Assembly (NCBI GenBank): GCA_902570425.1
Contig: CACFYB010000003.1
Span: 18,134 to 82,133, forward strand
Direction of reading: 5' to 3'
DNA length: 64,000 nt
Source of the DNA: an uncultured Pelagibacteraceae bacterium
GTDB taxonomy: Bacteria; Pseudomonadota; Alphaproteobacteria; Pelagibacterales; Pelagibacteraceae
In this document: positions 1 through 9,615 of the stretch, one piece after another
How positions within the stretch are numbered: position 1 is the stretch's first letter
How the letters are laid out: every line of letters begins with the position of its first letter
Position numbers and translations under genes: made by a program
The notes under the pieces: generated by a model
The model's database searches: none
Seen by the model: only the letters and a program-made list of their open reading frames with translations
Told to the model about the DNA's origin: nothing

Positions 1-131
1 GGGAAAAAAATCAAGTAAAACAGGTAAATAATGGTCAAGAATGTGGAATTACATTAAAAGACTATATGGATTTTCAGAAAAACGATACATTAGAAGCTTT
101 TAGTGTTACATCAAAAGAGAGAACAATTTAA
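1..131 (+). CDS. infB: Translation initiation factor IF-2, C-terminal end (partial, truncated by window edge)
   Basis: Open frame from the window start ending ...NGQECGITLKDYMDFQKNDTLEAFSVTSKERTI*, typical of the IF-2 C-terminus; directly upstream of rbfA. Confidence 0.85.
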   Translation, partial: EKNQVKQVNNGQECGITLKDYMDFQKNDTLEAFSVTSKERTI

Positions 132-132
132 T

Positions 133-501
133 ATGGCAGATAGAATAGGTAAACCAGTTTCACAAAGGCAACTGAGGGTTGGAGAGATGATTAAGCAATC
201 TTTAAGTATGATTTTTATGAAAAATGAAGCTAAAGTTCCAGAAATTGAAACTAAGTTAATAACTGTTACTGAAGTTAGAATGAGTCAAGATTTAAAAATT
301 GCGAAAGCCTATGTTTTACCTTTAGGAGGTAAAAATGCAGATGAAATTATAGAAAAGCTAAAAAAAAATGCTTTTTTAATAAGAAAAATATTATCACAAA
401 AAGTGATTATAAAATTTTTACCAAAAATTCTTTTTAGAAAAGATGAGTCTTTCGAGTATGCGGAAAAAATTGAAAACTTAATTAAACAAACAAATAAATA
501 G
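133..501 (+). CDS. rbfA: Ribosome-binding factor A
   Basis: MADRIGKPVSQRQLRVGEMIKQSLS...; the ATG at 133 is preferred over the ORF-track start at 103, which overlaps infB; infB-rbfA-rpsO-pnp order. Confidence 0.9.
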   Translation: MADRIGKPVSQRQLRVGEMIKQSLSMIFMKNEAKVPEIETKLITVTEVRMSQDLKIAKAYVLPLGGKNADEIIEKLKKNAFLIRKILSQKVIIKFLPKILFRKDESFEYAEKIENLIKQTNK

Positions 502-506
502 GAAAA

Positions 507-761
507 ATGAATATGGATAAAAGAATAAAAGATTTAGGAATTCATGAAAAAGATACAGGTTCATCTGAAATTCAAATTGCTTTATTAACAGACAAGATAG
601 AGGTACTTTCAAAACATATTAAAAAGTTTAAAAAAGACAAGCACTCCTCTGTTGGATTACTTAAAGCTGTAAATAAAAGAAAAAAATTGTTAGATTATCT
701 TAAAAAAAATAAGATGGACTCTTACAAGAATGTACTGTCGAAATTGAATTTGAGAAAATAA
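507..761 (+). CDS. rpsO: 30S ribosomal protein S15
   Basis: DTGSSEIQIALLTDKIEVLSKHIKKFKKDKHSSVGLLKAVNKRKKLLDYLKK is a canonical S15 sequence. Confidence 0.95.
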   Translation: MNMDKRIKDLGIHEKDTGSSEIQIALLTDKIEVLSKHIKKFKKDKHSSVGLLKAVNKRKKLLDYLKKNKMDSYKNVLSKLNLRK

Positions 762-818
762 AAATCAAGATAGATAGAACGGTATGGAACGAAACGAACG
801 AAACGAAATGGAAATGAA

Positions 819-2891
819 ATGTTTAAAGTATACAAGAAGGAAATTGAAGTAGCAGGAAAGAAGATAAGTTTAGAAACAGGCAAAGTGGCAAGACAGGCAG
901 ACGGAGCAATAATTGCAAAATGTGGAGAGACAGTCGTTTTAGCAACAGTGGTAGGAGCAAAAAAAGTAAATCCTGATGTGGATTACTTCCCATTATCTGT
1001 AAATTATCAAGAAAAATATTATGCAGCTGGAAAAATTCCAGGTGGATATTTTAAAAGAGAAGCAAGGCCAACTGAAAGTGAAACATTAATCTCTAGATTA
1101 ATTGATAGACCAATAAGACCATTGTTTCCTGATGAATTTAAAAATGAAGTTCAATTATTACCAACAGTAATTTCTTATGATAAAGAAAATGAAGCAGATA
1201 TTTTATCAATAACGGCCTCATCAGCAGCATTAGCAATATCAGGAATGCCATTTATGGGTCCTGTTGGAGCTTCTCGAGTTGGATATATTGATGGAAAATA
1301 TATTTTGAATCCATCAAAGGTTGAGCTTGAAAAATCAAAACTTGATTTAGTTGTAGCAGGTACAAAAGATGCTGTGCTTATGGTTGAGTCGGAGGCAAAT
1401 GGATTAACAGAGGAGGAAATGTTAAATGCAGTAAAATTTGGTCATGAAGGTTTTGTTCCTGTAATTCAAATGATAGAGGAACTTGCAAAAGAATGCAGAA
1501 AATCTGAGTGGATTACGGAAAAAAAAGATCTCTCTGAAGTTAAGAAAAAACTTGAGGAAACTTTTACAAAAGATCTTCAAAAAGCCTTTGCTACAAGAGA
1601 TAAACAAGATAGATCAAATCAAATTTCAGAAATAACTGATAAAGCTAAAAAACTTTATGAGGAAAATGAAAACTTTACAGATCTAGATGTAAATTCTGAG
1701 CTTAAAAAGATTGAAAAATTAATTGTAAGAACAGATATCTTAAAAAATAAAAGTAGAATTGATGGAAGAGGCTTATCTGATGTAAGACCTATTTCTTGTG
1801 AGGTTGGAATTTTACCTAGAACTCATGGTTCTGCTTTATTTACTAGGGGAGAAACACAAGCAATTGTAACAGCTACTTTAGGTACTTCTGATGATGAGCA
1901 AAGAATTGAGAGTTTAGATGGACTCCAAAGAGAGAGATTTATGCTTCATTATAATTTTCCACCATTTTCAGTTGGAGAAACAGGAAGAATTGGAACTGGT
2001 AGAAGAGAAATAGGACATGGAAAATTAGCGTGGAGAGCGATTCACTCTTCACTTCCATCAAAAGAGTCATTTCCTTATACTTTTAGAGTTGTTTCTGAAA
2101 TTACTGAGTCAAATGGTTCATCTTCAATGGCCACTGTTTGCGGAACATCACTTGCATTAATGGATGCAGGTGTTCCAATTAAGGAACCAGTTGCAGGGAT
2201 AGCAATGGGACTAATTAAAGAAGATGACGATTTTAGTGTTTTGTCGGATATCTTAGGTGATGAAGATCATTTAGGTGACATGGATTTTAAAGTTGCTGGA
2301 ACTAAAGATGGAATCACTTCTCTTCAAATGGATATTAAGATTACAGGAATTACATTTGAAATAATGGAACAGGCCTTAAGACAAGCCAAGGATGGAAGAA
2401 TTCACATATTAGGAGAAATGAACAAAGCATTATCAGCTTCAAGATCTGATGTTGGTAAACATACTCCAAAAATGGAACAAGTAAATGTTGATAAAAAAGA
2501 TATTGCTGCTGTTATTGGAAAAGGTGGCGCAACTATCAGAGAGATTGTTGAAAAATCAGGTGCAAAAGTAGATGTAAATGATGAAGGTGTAGTTACAGTT
2601 GCAGCTCCAGACGAAGAGTCCAGAAATATTGCAATGCAAATGATTAAAGATATCACAGCAAAAGCTGAATTAAATAAAATTTATTCAGGTAAAGTTATGA
2701 AAATTATGGAGTTTGGGGCATTTGTAAACTTCTTAGGAAAACAAGATGGGCTTGTTCATATTTCAGAACTTGCAGACAAAAGAGTAGCTAAAGTTACTGA
2801 TGTTGTAAAAGAAGGTGACGAAGTAAAAGTTAAAGTGATTGGTTTCGATAGAGGTAAGGTTAAACTTTCAATGAAACAAGCTGCTGAGTAA
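819..2891 (+). CDS. pnp: Polyribonucleotide nucleotidyltransferase (PNPase)
   Basis: 690 aa with RNase PH repeats plus C-terminal KH ([14 protein letters not shown]) and S1 ([28 protein letters not shown]) domains; follows rpsO. Confidence 0.97.
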   Translation: MFKVYKKEIEVAGKKISLETGKVARQADGAIIAKCGETVVLATVVGAKKVNPDVDYFPLSVNYQEKYYAAGKIPGGYFKREARPTESETLISRLIDRPIRPLFPDEFKNEVQLLPTVISYDKENEADILSITASSAALAISGMPFMGPVGASRVGYIDGKYILNPSKVELEKSKLDLVVAGTKDAVLMVESEANGLTEEEMLNAVKFGHEGFVPVIQMIEELAKECRKSEWITEKKDLSEVKKKLEETFTKDLQKAFATRDKQDRSNQISEITDKAKKLYEENENFTDLDVNSELKKIEKLIVRTDILKNKSRIDGRGLSDVRPISCEVGILPRTHGSALFTRGETQAIVTATLGTSDDEQRIESLDGLQRERFMLHYNFPPFSVGETGRIGTGRREIGHGKLAWRAIHSSLPSKESFPYTFRVVSEITESNGSSSMATVCGTSLALMDAGVPIKEPVAGIAMGLIKEDDDFSVLSDILGDEDHLGDMDFKVAGTKDGITSLQMDIKITGITFEIMEQALRQAKDGRIHILGEMNKALSASRSDVGKHTPKMEQVNVDKKDIAAVIGKGGATIREIVEKSGAKVDVNDEGVVTVAAPDEESRNIAMQMIKDITAKAELNKIYSGKVMKIMEFGAFVNFLGKQDGLVHISELADKRVAKVTDVVKEGDEVKVKVIGFDRGKVKLSMKQAAE

Positions 2892-2915
2892 ATTTTAAGT
2901 GCATCCCGCAAAAAA

Positions 2916-2939
2916 ATTTCCTTCTTTTTACTAGGAAAT
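2916..2939. terminator. Candidate bidirectional terminator hairpin between pnp and fabI
   Basis: ATTTCCT-N10-AGGAAAT (7-bp perfect stem) flanked by A-rich and T-rich tracts at a convergent junction; overlaps the 3' end of fabI. Confidence 0.5.
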
Positions 2940-3716
2940 ATTTTTAGGATCTGGCATCCCAACTTTATTATAACCAGCATCTACATAGTGAATTTCCCCC
3001 GTAACACCGCTTGCAAGATCACTTAAAAGATATAATGCAGAATTCCCAACATCATGAATATCTACATTTCTCTTAAGGAAAGAATGGTCTTCATTCCATT
3101 TATATAAGAATTTTGCATCACCTATTGCAGACGCAGCTAATGTTTTGATGGGGCCTGCACTTATTGCATTTACTCTAATGCCTTTAGCACCCAAATCTCT
3201 GGCTAAATATTTAACACTAGCTTCTAAAGCTGATTTACAAACACCCATTACGTTATAATTTGGAATTGCTTTAGTTGACTCGTAAGTTAATGTTAGAAGA
3301 CTACCATTTTGTTTCATCACTTTTGAGGATTCTTTTGCTACTTCTGTAAATGAAAAACATGAAATTAACATACTTCTTAAAAAGTTTTCTCTAGTTGTGT
3401 TTAAATATTCACCTGATAATTCGGATTTATCCGAAAAAGCGACTGCATGAACAACAAAATCAATTTCACCCCATTGTGATTTTATATCTTGAAATAATTT
3501 TACAACTTCTTCTTTTTTTTCAACATCACAGCTGAAAGTAAATTTTGAATTTAATTTTTCAGCCAAAGGAACCACTCTTTTTTTTAAAGCATCACCAAGA
3601 TAAGTAAATGCAAGTTCAGCTCCAGCTTCAGCTAGTTTTTGTGAAATACCCCAAGCAATAGATCTTTCATTGGCAACACCCATGATTAATCCTTTTTTAT
3701 TCTTCATTAAACTCAT
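2931..3716 (-). CDS. fabI: Enoyl-[acyl-carrier-protein] reductase (NADH), FabI type
   Basis: SDR fold, KKGLIMGVANERSIAWGISQKLAEAGAELAFTYLG; next to fabB and fabA. Confidence 0.93.
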   Translation of the reverse strand: MSLMKNKKGLIMGVANERSIAWGISQKLAEAGAELAFTYLGDALKKRVVPLAEKLNSKFTFSCDVEKKEEVVKLFQDIKSQWGEIDFVVHAVAFSDKSELSGEYLNTTRENFLRSMLISCFSFTEVAKESSKVMKQNGSLLTLTYESTKAIPNYNVMGVCKSALEASVKYLARDLGAKGIRVNAISAGPIKTLAASAIGDAKFLYKWNEDHSFLKRNVDIHDVGNSALYLLSDLASGVTGEIHYVDAGYNKVGMPDPKNIS

Positions 3717-3718
3717 AA

Positions 3719-4930
3719 TTAAACCTTTTCAAAAATTAAAGCTGCATTTGTTCCTCCAAAACCAAAACTATTGGACATTACTGTTTTTAAATTTACTCCA
3801 GTTTCTGTTTTAGAAACTATTGGAAACTTTTTAGCTTCTTCGTCCATTTCATTAATATTTGCTGAGCCAGCAATAAAATTATTTTTCATCATAATTAAAC
3901 AGTAAATTGCTTCATGAACAGAAGCTGCACCTAATGGATGACCAGATAAAGATTTAGTTGAACTTATTTTTGGAATATCATTTCCAAAAGTTTCTTTTAC
4001 AGCGTTTAACTCAGTAATATCTCCAACTGGTGTAGAGGTACCATGAGTATTTATATAGTCAATTTTATTTTTAGCTGTAACCATTGCCATTTTCATACAT
4101 CTTACTGCCCCTTCTCCTGATGGAGCTACCATGTCGTATCCATCTGAAGTTGCTCCATAACCAGTTAATTCAGCATATATTTTAGCTCCTCTTGCTTTAG
4201 CATGTTCATATTCTTCAAGGACTATTACTCCACCACCACCAGCAATTACAAAACCATCTCTAGTTTTGTCATACGCTCTTGAAGCTTTTTCTGGTGTATT
4301 ATTATATTTTGATGATAGTGCTGTCATGGCATCGAACATTGCCGTCATTGCCCAGTGAAGTTCTTCACTACCTCCTGCAAAAACAATATTTTGTTTTCCC
4401 ATTTGAATCAATTCCATAGAATTTCCAATACAGTGACCACTAGTTGCGCAAGCAGAACTCATTGTATAGTTTGTTCCTTTGATCTTGAAAGGAACCGCAA
4501 GCGTGGCAGATGCAGTGCTTGCCATTGTTCTTGGAACTATAAATGGCCCCATTAGTTTAGGTGTTTTAGCCCTTGTTTTGTCTGCTGCTAAAATTACATT
4601 TTCGATTGATGGACCACCAGAACCCATAACAATTCCAGTTTTAAAATTACTCACTTCGTTTTCTTCTAGGCCTGAATCTTTGATTGCTTCTTTCATAGCA
4701 ACATAATTATAAGCAGACCCTGAACCCATAAATCTTATTGTTTTTCTATCTATGTGATCTTCAAGTTTGATACTTGGTTTACCGTGAACATGGCTTTTAA
4801 GATTATGTTCTTTATATTCTTCAGAGAAGGATATACCTGATTTTGAATTTAATAAAGATTGATGAACTTCTTCTTGATTATTTCCTAAACAAGAAACAAT
4901 CCCCAATCCTGTGATTACTACTCTTCTCAT
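3719..4930 (-). CDS. fabB: Beta-ketoacyl-ACP synthase I
   Basis: Thiolase-fold [16 protein letters not shown] active-site Cys, [26 protein letters not shown]; fabA-fabB-fabI operon. Confidence 0.93.
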   Translation of the reverse strand: MRRVVITGLGIVSCLGNNQEEVHQSLLNSKSGISFSEEYKEHNLKSHVHGKPSIKLEDHIDRKTIRFMGSGSAYNYVAMKEAIKDSGLEENEVSNFKTGIVMGSGGPSIENVILAADKTRAKTPKLMGPFIVPRTMASTASATLAVPFKIKGTNYTMSSACATSGHCIGNSMELIQMGKQNIVFAGGSEELHWAMTAMFDAMTALSSKYNNTPEKASRAYDKTRDGFVIAGGGGVIVLEEYEHAKARGAKIYAELTGYGATSDGYDMVAPSGEGAVRCMKMAMVTAKNKIDYINTHGTSTPVGDITELNAVKETFGNDIPKISSTKSLSGHPLGAASVHEAIYCLIMMKNNFIAGSANINEMDEEAKKFPIVSKTETGVNLKTVMSNSFGFGGTNAALIFEKV

Positions 4931-5430
4931 TATCTAAACAACCCTACTTTTAAGTTATCAGCTGAATAAATTTTTTTATTGTCAGCTAAAACAACTCCAT
5001 TAGCTAGACCAACTGTTGTTCCACCTGGAGACATAATTTTTTTCATATCAATTTCGTATTTAACTAACTTTATATTTTGCAAAACTTCACCTGTAAATTT
5101 AACAGTTCCGACACCTAAAGCCCTCCCTTTACCAGGGTTTCCCAACCAACCTAAGTAAAAACCAACTAATTGCCACATAGCATCAAGTCCAAGACAACCT
5201 GGCATAACTGGATCCTCCTTAAAATGACATTCAAAAAACCAAAGGTTTTTTTTTATATCCAATTCAGCAATCAATGACCCTTTTTTAAAAGCTCCATTTT
5301 TATCATTAATTTCCGTGATTCTATCAAACATGAGCATGGGTGGAAGGGGTAATTTAGCATTTCCAGGCCCAAAAAGTCTTCCGTTGCCACATTTTATTAA
5401 ATCATCATAAGAGTAGGAGTTTTTTTTCAT
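4930..5430 (-). CDS. fabA: 3-hydroxydecanoyl-ACP dehydratase/isomerase
   Basis: [30 protein letters not shown] is the FabA hot-dog active-site signature. Confidence 0.94.
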   Translation of the reverse strand: MKKNSYSYDDLIKCGNGRLFGPGNAKLPLPPMLMFDRITEINDKNGAFKKGSLIAELDIKKNLWFFECHFKEDPVMPGCLGLDAMWQLVGFYLGWLGNPGKGRALGVGTVKFTGEVLQNIKLVKYEIDMKKIMSPGGTTVGLANGVVLADNKKIYSADNLKVGLFR

Positions 5431-5481
5431 AAAATTTGAACATCTTAATACTTGATTTTAGATCATTATAATATACATAAA

Positions 5482-5499
5482 GTTTAGAATTATTATAAT
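5482..5499 (+). promoter_or_regulatory. Candidate Irr/Fur-family operator, copy 1 (GTTTAGAATTATTATAAT) upstream of the Irr-like gene
   Basis: 18-bp sequence repeated with 1 mismatch at 5963-5980 (minus) and 3 mismatches at 5993-6010 (plus); resembles the ICE motif TTTAGAA-N3-TTCTAAA. Confidence 0.5.
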
Positions 5500-5504
5500 T
5501 AACA

Positions 5505-5933
5505 ATGTTAAAAAACAGCGAATTTATTGATAAATTAAGATCCTCAGGCCTCAGACCAACCAAGCAGAGACTTAAAATTTGTGAGGTTCTCTTTAATAGA
5601 GATAAAACATTCCATTTCACAATAAATGATCTTGCTAAAATCATCTCGGCAAAACTAAATGAAAAGATATCATTAGCAACAATCTATAACACAGTTCATG
5701 CCTTTAAAAATAAAGGCTATTTAAAAGAAATTTCAATAAATAGTGATAAAAGTTATTTTGATACCAATATAACAAATCATCATCATTTTTTTGATGAAGA
5801 CACTAATCAGTTAATCGATTGTAATAAGGGAGATATTGAGACAATAAATATAAAAAATAATATTACCGGAAAAAAAATTAATTCAGTTGAAGTTTTAATA
5901 AAAGTTGCGAGTGATAATCAAAATCAAAAATAA
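5505..5933 (+). CDS. irr: Fur-family transcriptional regulator, Irr-like
   Basis: SGLRPTKQRLKICEVLF helix-turn-helix, ISLATIYNTVHAFKNKGYLKEI, and ITNHHHFFDEDTNQLIDC (HHH motif of Fur/Irr proteins). Confidence 0.75.
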   Translation: MLKNSEFIDKLRSSGLRPTKQRLKICEVLFNRDKTFHFTINDLAKIISAKLNEKISLATIYNTVHAFKNKGYLKEISINSDKSYFDTNITNHHHFFDEDTNQLIDCNKGDIETINIKNNITGKKINSVEVLIKVASDNQNQK

Positions 5934-5962
5934 CTTAATAATTTCAATAACTTAAAACATAT

Positions 5963-6010
5963 ATTATAATTATTCTAAACTATTGACATATTGTTTAGAA
6001 TCATTATATC
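5963..6010. promoter_or_regulatory. Rubrerythrin promoter flanked by two inverted operator-like copies
   Basis: ATTCTAAAC (5972-5980) and GTTTAGAAT (5993-6001) form a perfect 9-bp inverted repeat around a TTGACA -35 (5983-5988); -10-like TATATC at 6005-6010. Confidence 0.6.
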
Positions 6011-6035
6011 TTAATCATTAATCAAGGAGATCAAT

Positions 6036-6452
6036 ATGTCATTAAAAGGAACAAAAACAGAAGAAAATCTTAAAGAAGCGTTTGCAGGTGAAAGTCAAGC
6101 AAATAGAAGATATTTATATTTTGCTCAAAAAGCCGATATAGAAGGTTACAATGATGTAGCTACAGTCTTTAGATCAACTGCAGAAGGTGAAACAGGACAC
6201 GCTCATGGACATCTAGAATATTTAGAACAAGTAGGTGACCCAGCCACTGGAAAACCGATTGGAGAGACTAAAGCTAATTTAGAGTCAGCTGTAGCTGGAG
6301 AAACACATGAATATACCGATATGTACCCAGGCATGGCTAAAACGGCTAGGGAAGAAGGCTTTGAAGAAATAGCTGATTGGTTTGAGACATTAGCAAAGGC
6401 TGAAAAATCACACGCTGGTAAATTCCAAAAAACTTTAGAATCTATTAGCTAA
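6036..6452 (+). CDS. Rubrerythrin family protein
   Basis: [63 protein letters not shown]; ferritin-like diiron motifs; RBS AAGGAG upstream. Confidence 0.93.
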   Translation: MSLKGTKTEENLKEAFAGESQANRRYLYFAQKADIEGYNDVATVFRSTAEGETGHAHGHLEYLEQVGDPATGKPIGETKANLESAVAGETHEYTDMYPGMAKTAREEGFEEIADWFETLAKAEKSHAGKFQKTLESIS

Positions 6453-6462
6453 TCAAAATTAA

Positions 6463-6487
6463 TTAGTGGGCAATTTTTGCCCACTAA
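6463..6487 (+). terminator. Hairpin downstream of rubrerythrin gene
   Basis: TTAGTGGGCA-ATTTT-TGCCCACTAA, perfect stem of about 10 bp; no long T-run follows, so it may act as an attenuator or mRNA-stabilising hairpin instead. Confidence 0.6.
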
Positions 6488-6512
6488 AATTCTTAATATT
6501 TTAATACCATAT

Positions 6513-7844
6513 ATGAGCAAAGAAGGTAGCACAGAAGCACCCATTAGGCATCCGATAGATTTTGAAAATCCAGATTTTATAAATCCTGAAAAACTAGATG
6601 CTGAAATGAGAAGAGTATTTGATATTTGTCATGGATGTAGAAGGTGCTTCAATCTTTGTGATTCTTTCCCAAAACTTTTTGATATGATTGATGAATCAAA
6701 AGATGAGGATGTAGAAAGTTTATCAAGTGAACAATTTGCTCCAGTTGTTGATGCATGTACTTTGTGTGATATGTGCTTTATGACTAAGTGTCCTTATGTT
6801 CCTCCACATGATTTTGACTTAGATTTTCCACACTTAATGTTAAGATATAGAACCGCACAAAAGAAATTAGGTAAATTGCCTTTAGTTCCAAGACAATTAG
6901 CTGAAATTGATAGAAATTCAAAATTTGGCGTTATGTTTTCTAAATTTATTAATTGGGCATCTAATCTTAGAAATAATTTTTTTAGAAAAATAATAGAACT
7001 TTTTACTGGAATAGATATTAGGGCACAATTACCAAAATACAATTCAGAAACTTTTTCAAATTTTTTTAAAAGAAATAGTCAAAAGATAAGCTTTGAAAAA
7101 AATAATAATGACAGAAAAGTTATTATTTATTCAACATGTTTTGTAAATTTTAATAAAAAAGATACAGGAATTGCAGCTTTAAAAGTTCTTAAAAAAAATG
7201 GAGTTGAGGTCCAAGAGACCTATCCTGGTTGCTGTGGTATGCCTTTTTTAGAACAAGCAGATTTACCAAGAGTAGTTCAACAGGCAAAAAAAGTTTCAAA
7301 CGACCTGTTAAAATGGATAGATAAAGGCTACAAAGTAGTAACTCTAACAGCTAGTTGTGGGTTAATGTTAAAATTTGAATGGCCTTTATTATTACCAAAA
7401 GATGAAAATATCAAAAAATTATCTGCTAATGTGATGGATATTGACGAGTATGTAGTTGATATTGCAAATAAAGAGGGATTAGTTGATGGTCTAAATGAAA
7501 TTGATGGCGGAGTAACAGTGCATCACGCATGTCATGCTAGAGCTCAAAATATGGGTATTAAAGCTCGGGACATGTTGAAGTTAATTCCAAATATAAAAAT
7601 AGACGTCGTAGAAAGATGCGCGGGTCATGGAGGAACATTTGGTGTAATGAAGGAAACCCATGACTTAGCTTTAAAAGTTGGCAGGCCTGCTGCAAGACAA
7701 ATTAAATCTAAGAATAACAAATATATGGCATCTGATTGTCCATTGGCTGGTAAACATTTGAATCAATTACAATCAGATACAAACATATCAAATGATGAGG
7801 CACTACACCCTATAGAATTATTGGCTAAAAGTTATAAACTATAA
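6513..7844 (+). CDS. Heterodisulfide reductase-related iron-sulfur protein (GlpC/CCG-domain type)
   Basis: CHGCRRCFNLCDSFP and CTLCDMCFMTKCPY ferredoxin motifs; CCG-domain-like GCCGMPF and ERCAGHGG. ATG at 6513 preferred because the TTG at 6477 lies in the hairpin. Confidence 0.8.
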   Translation: MSKEGSTEAPIRHPIDFENPDFINPEKLDAEMRRVFDICHGCRRCFNLCDSFPKLFDMIDESKDEDVESLSSEQFAPVVDACTLCDMCFMTKCPYVPPHDFDLDFPHLMLRYRTAQKKLGKLPLVPRQLAEIDRNSKFGVMFSKFINWASNLRNNFFRKIIELFTGIDIRAQLPKYNSETFSNFFKRNSQKISFEKNNNDRKVIIYSTCFVNFNKKDTGIAALKVLKKNGVEVQETYPGCCGMPFLEQADLPRVVQQAKKVSNDLLKWIDKGYKVVTLTASCGLMLKFEWPLLLPKDENIKKLSANVMDIDEYVVDIANKEGLVDGLNEIDGGVTVHHACHARAQNMGIKARDMLKLIPNIKIDVVERCAGHGGTFGVMKETHDLALKVGRPAARQIKSKNNKYMASDCPLAGKHLNQLQSDTNISNDEALHPIELLAKSYKL

Positions 7845-7846
7845 TT

Positions 7847-8443
7847 ATGTCAAAGGATAAAAGAAAAATAGAAAAAGAAGATATTTTGCCTTTAGACCTC
7901 TACACAAAAAAAAGAAAAGATTTAAGAAAAAATATAGTTGAATTCAAAAAAGACAGAAGAGTTCCCTTAGGACCATATGCAACTTTTTATTTTGAGAGTT
8001 TTGAAACAATGTTAGCTCAAGTACAAGAAATGCTTTACATTGAAAAAGGTGGAGATGAACAATTAAAAGATGAATTAATGGCTTATAACCCTTTAGTTCC
8101 TAATGGCTCAGAATTAACAGCAACTCTAATGTTTGAAATAGACAATCCAGTATCCAGAGCAACTTTTCTGGGTAAAGTAGGAGGTATAGAAGAAAAAGTT
8201 TATATGAAAGTTGATGGAGATCTAATTAAAGCAACACCTGAATTAGATGTGGATAGAACTTCCGCTGAGGGTAAAGCATCATCAGTCCAATTTATTCATT
8301 TTAACTTTAATAGTGACCAGATCAAAAATTTTAAAATGGCTTCCTCACAGGTAGAAATAGGTATTGATCATAAAGAATATTCTCACTCAACAAGATTGAG
8401 TGAAAATACTTTAAAATCTTTAGCATTAGATTTTAGTAAGTAA
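7847..8443 (+). CDS. DUF3501 family protein
   Basis: KDRRVPLGPYATFYFESFETMLAQVQEMLYIEKGGDEQLKDELMAYNPLVPNG; follows a rubrerythrin/Fe-S pair, a known neighbourhood for DUF3501. Confidence 0.75.
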   Translation: MSKDKRKIEKEDILPLDLYTKKRKDLRKNIVEFKKDRRVPLGPYATFYFESFETMLAQVQEMLYIEKGGDEQLKDELMAYNPLVPNGSELTATLMFEIDNPVSRATFLGKVGGIEEKVYMKVDGDLIKATPELDVDRTSAEGKASSVQFIHFNFNSDQIKNFKMASSQVEIGIDHKEYSHSTRLSENTLKSLALDFSK

Positions 8444-8876
8444 GGCCCCACATATTTTTTGAGGTAACCCAACCACTAAATTTCTCAGTTTTAATTTTAC
8501 ACCAATTACCATTATTCTTTTTTAAGATTAAGATTTTTCCTCTTTCAACTTTAGCTAAAGGTATGGAAAAATTTGATGGTTTTTTAAATAATATTTTATC
8601 TTCTAAAGGTATAATTGAATTGGCCTTTTTGAGTTGTGACCAGTGTATCCATCCACTATTATTTTTTGAGTCTATTATTCTTCGCCAATTTTCTTTCTTA
8701 TCTATTTGTTTAATAGGTAAGTTTATTTTTTTATAAATAAATTTTATAGGAGAGTCAAAACTTGGTCCATATCTAACATTTACCTTATTTTTTTTTAATG
8801 ATAGAAAGATATTTTCTGCGTTTGCAATAGTAAAAAAAAATAAATAAAAAATAATAATTGTAACTTTTTTAATCAT
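8433..8876 (-). CDS. Secreted bacterial SH3-domain protein
   Basis: N-terminal signal peptide; KKNKVNVRYGPSFDSPIKFIYKK...GWIHWSQL SH3b-type repeats. Confidence 0.72.
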   Translation of the reverse strand: MIKKVTIIIFYLFFFTIANAENIFLSLKKNKVNVRYGPSFDSPIKFIYKKINLPIKQIDKKENWRRIIDSKNNSGWIHWSQLKKANSIIPLEDKILFKKPSNFSIPLAKVERGKILILKKNNGNWCKIKTEKFSGWVTSKNMWGLTY

Positions 8877-9615
8877 TTTTTAACTTTTTTAATTTTACCT
8901 TTCTGAAGTTAAGATTTAATAAATCAATAATTAATATGTAGCCATTTAAATTTTTACCAATATCCAAAATTTTTTTTAAAATTTCGTTAGCTAACATAGT
9001 ACCAATTATACCTGCAACTGTTCCTAATATACCCTCAAATTCACAATTTAATACATCATCTGAAATTTCATCTTCTTGAAAAAAATTTCGAATACATGGA
9101 GTTATTTTGTTTTTAAAATCAAATAAAAAAATATGACCATCAAATTTGCTTATAGCCCCAGTTACTAGAATTTTTTTTGTTTTTTTACAAAAATCATTAA
9201 TTAAAAATTTTGTTTTAAAGTTATCTGTACCATCTATGATATAGTCATATTTATTGAAAATTTTACTACAATTTTTTTTACTTAATCTTTGTTTATAACA
9301 ATCAATTTTAATCTTTTGATTTATCTTTTTTAATTTTTCTCTAGCAACATATACTTTAGATTTTTTTAAATCTTCAATATTAAAAAGACTTTGACGATGA
9401 ATATTTGATAAATTTATAATATCTGGATCGATAATTCCTAAAGAACCAACACCTCCTCTAACTAAAAATTCTGCAGCTGGACATCCTAATCCCCCCATAC
9501 CAACAATTAGGACTTTGGATTGTATTATTTTTTTTTGACCTAAAGCACCGATATTTTTTAGAATGATTTGTCTTGAAAATCTCTCAATTTGATTTTTATT
9601 TAATTTAAAATTCAT
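8869..9615 (-). CDS. ThiF/MoeB/HesA family E1-like adenylyltransferase
   Basis: VLIVGMGGLGCPAAEFLVRGGVGSLGIIDPDIINLSNIHRQSLF...IIDGTDNFKTKFLINDFC. Confidence 0.85.
   Translation of the reverse strand: MNFKLNKNQIERFSRQIILKNIGALGQKKIIQSKVLIVGMGGLGCPAAEFLVRGGVGSLGIIDPDIINLSNIHRQSLFNIEDLKKSKVYVAREKLKKINQKIKIDCYKQRLSKKNCSKIFNKYDYIIDGTDNFKTKFLINDFCKKTKKILVTGAISKFDGHIFLFDFKNKITPCIRNFFQEDEISDDVLNCEFEGILGTVAGIIGTMLANEILKKILDIGKNLNGYILIIDLLNLNFRKVKLKKLKND

Noticed and set aside
1422-1607. Minus-strand ORF (61 aa) inside pnp
   Set aside because: Lies entirely antisense within a highly conserved CDS; composition is what the reverse strand of AT-rich coding DNA gives.
2402-2980. Minus-strand ORFs 2402-2656 and 2756-2980 within or at the end of pnp
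   Set aside because: Antisense to conserved PNPase KH/S1 coding sequence; no family resemblance or RBS.
4355-4706. Plus-strand ORFs inside fabB
   Set aside because: Antisense shadows of fabB.
5405-5644. Minus-strand 79-aa ORF across the fabA/irr gap
   Set aside because: Overlaps irr and the fabA start; Irr frame is clearly coding.
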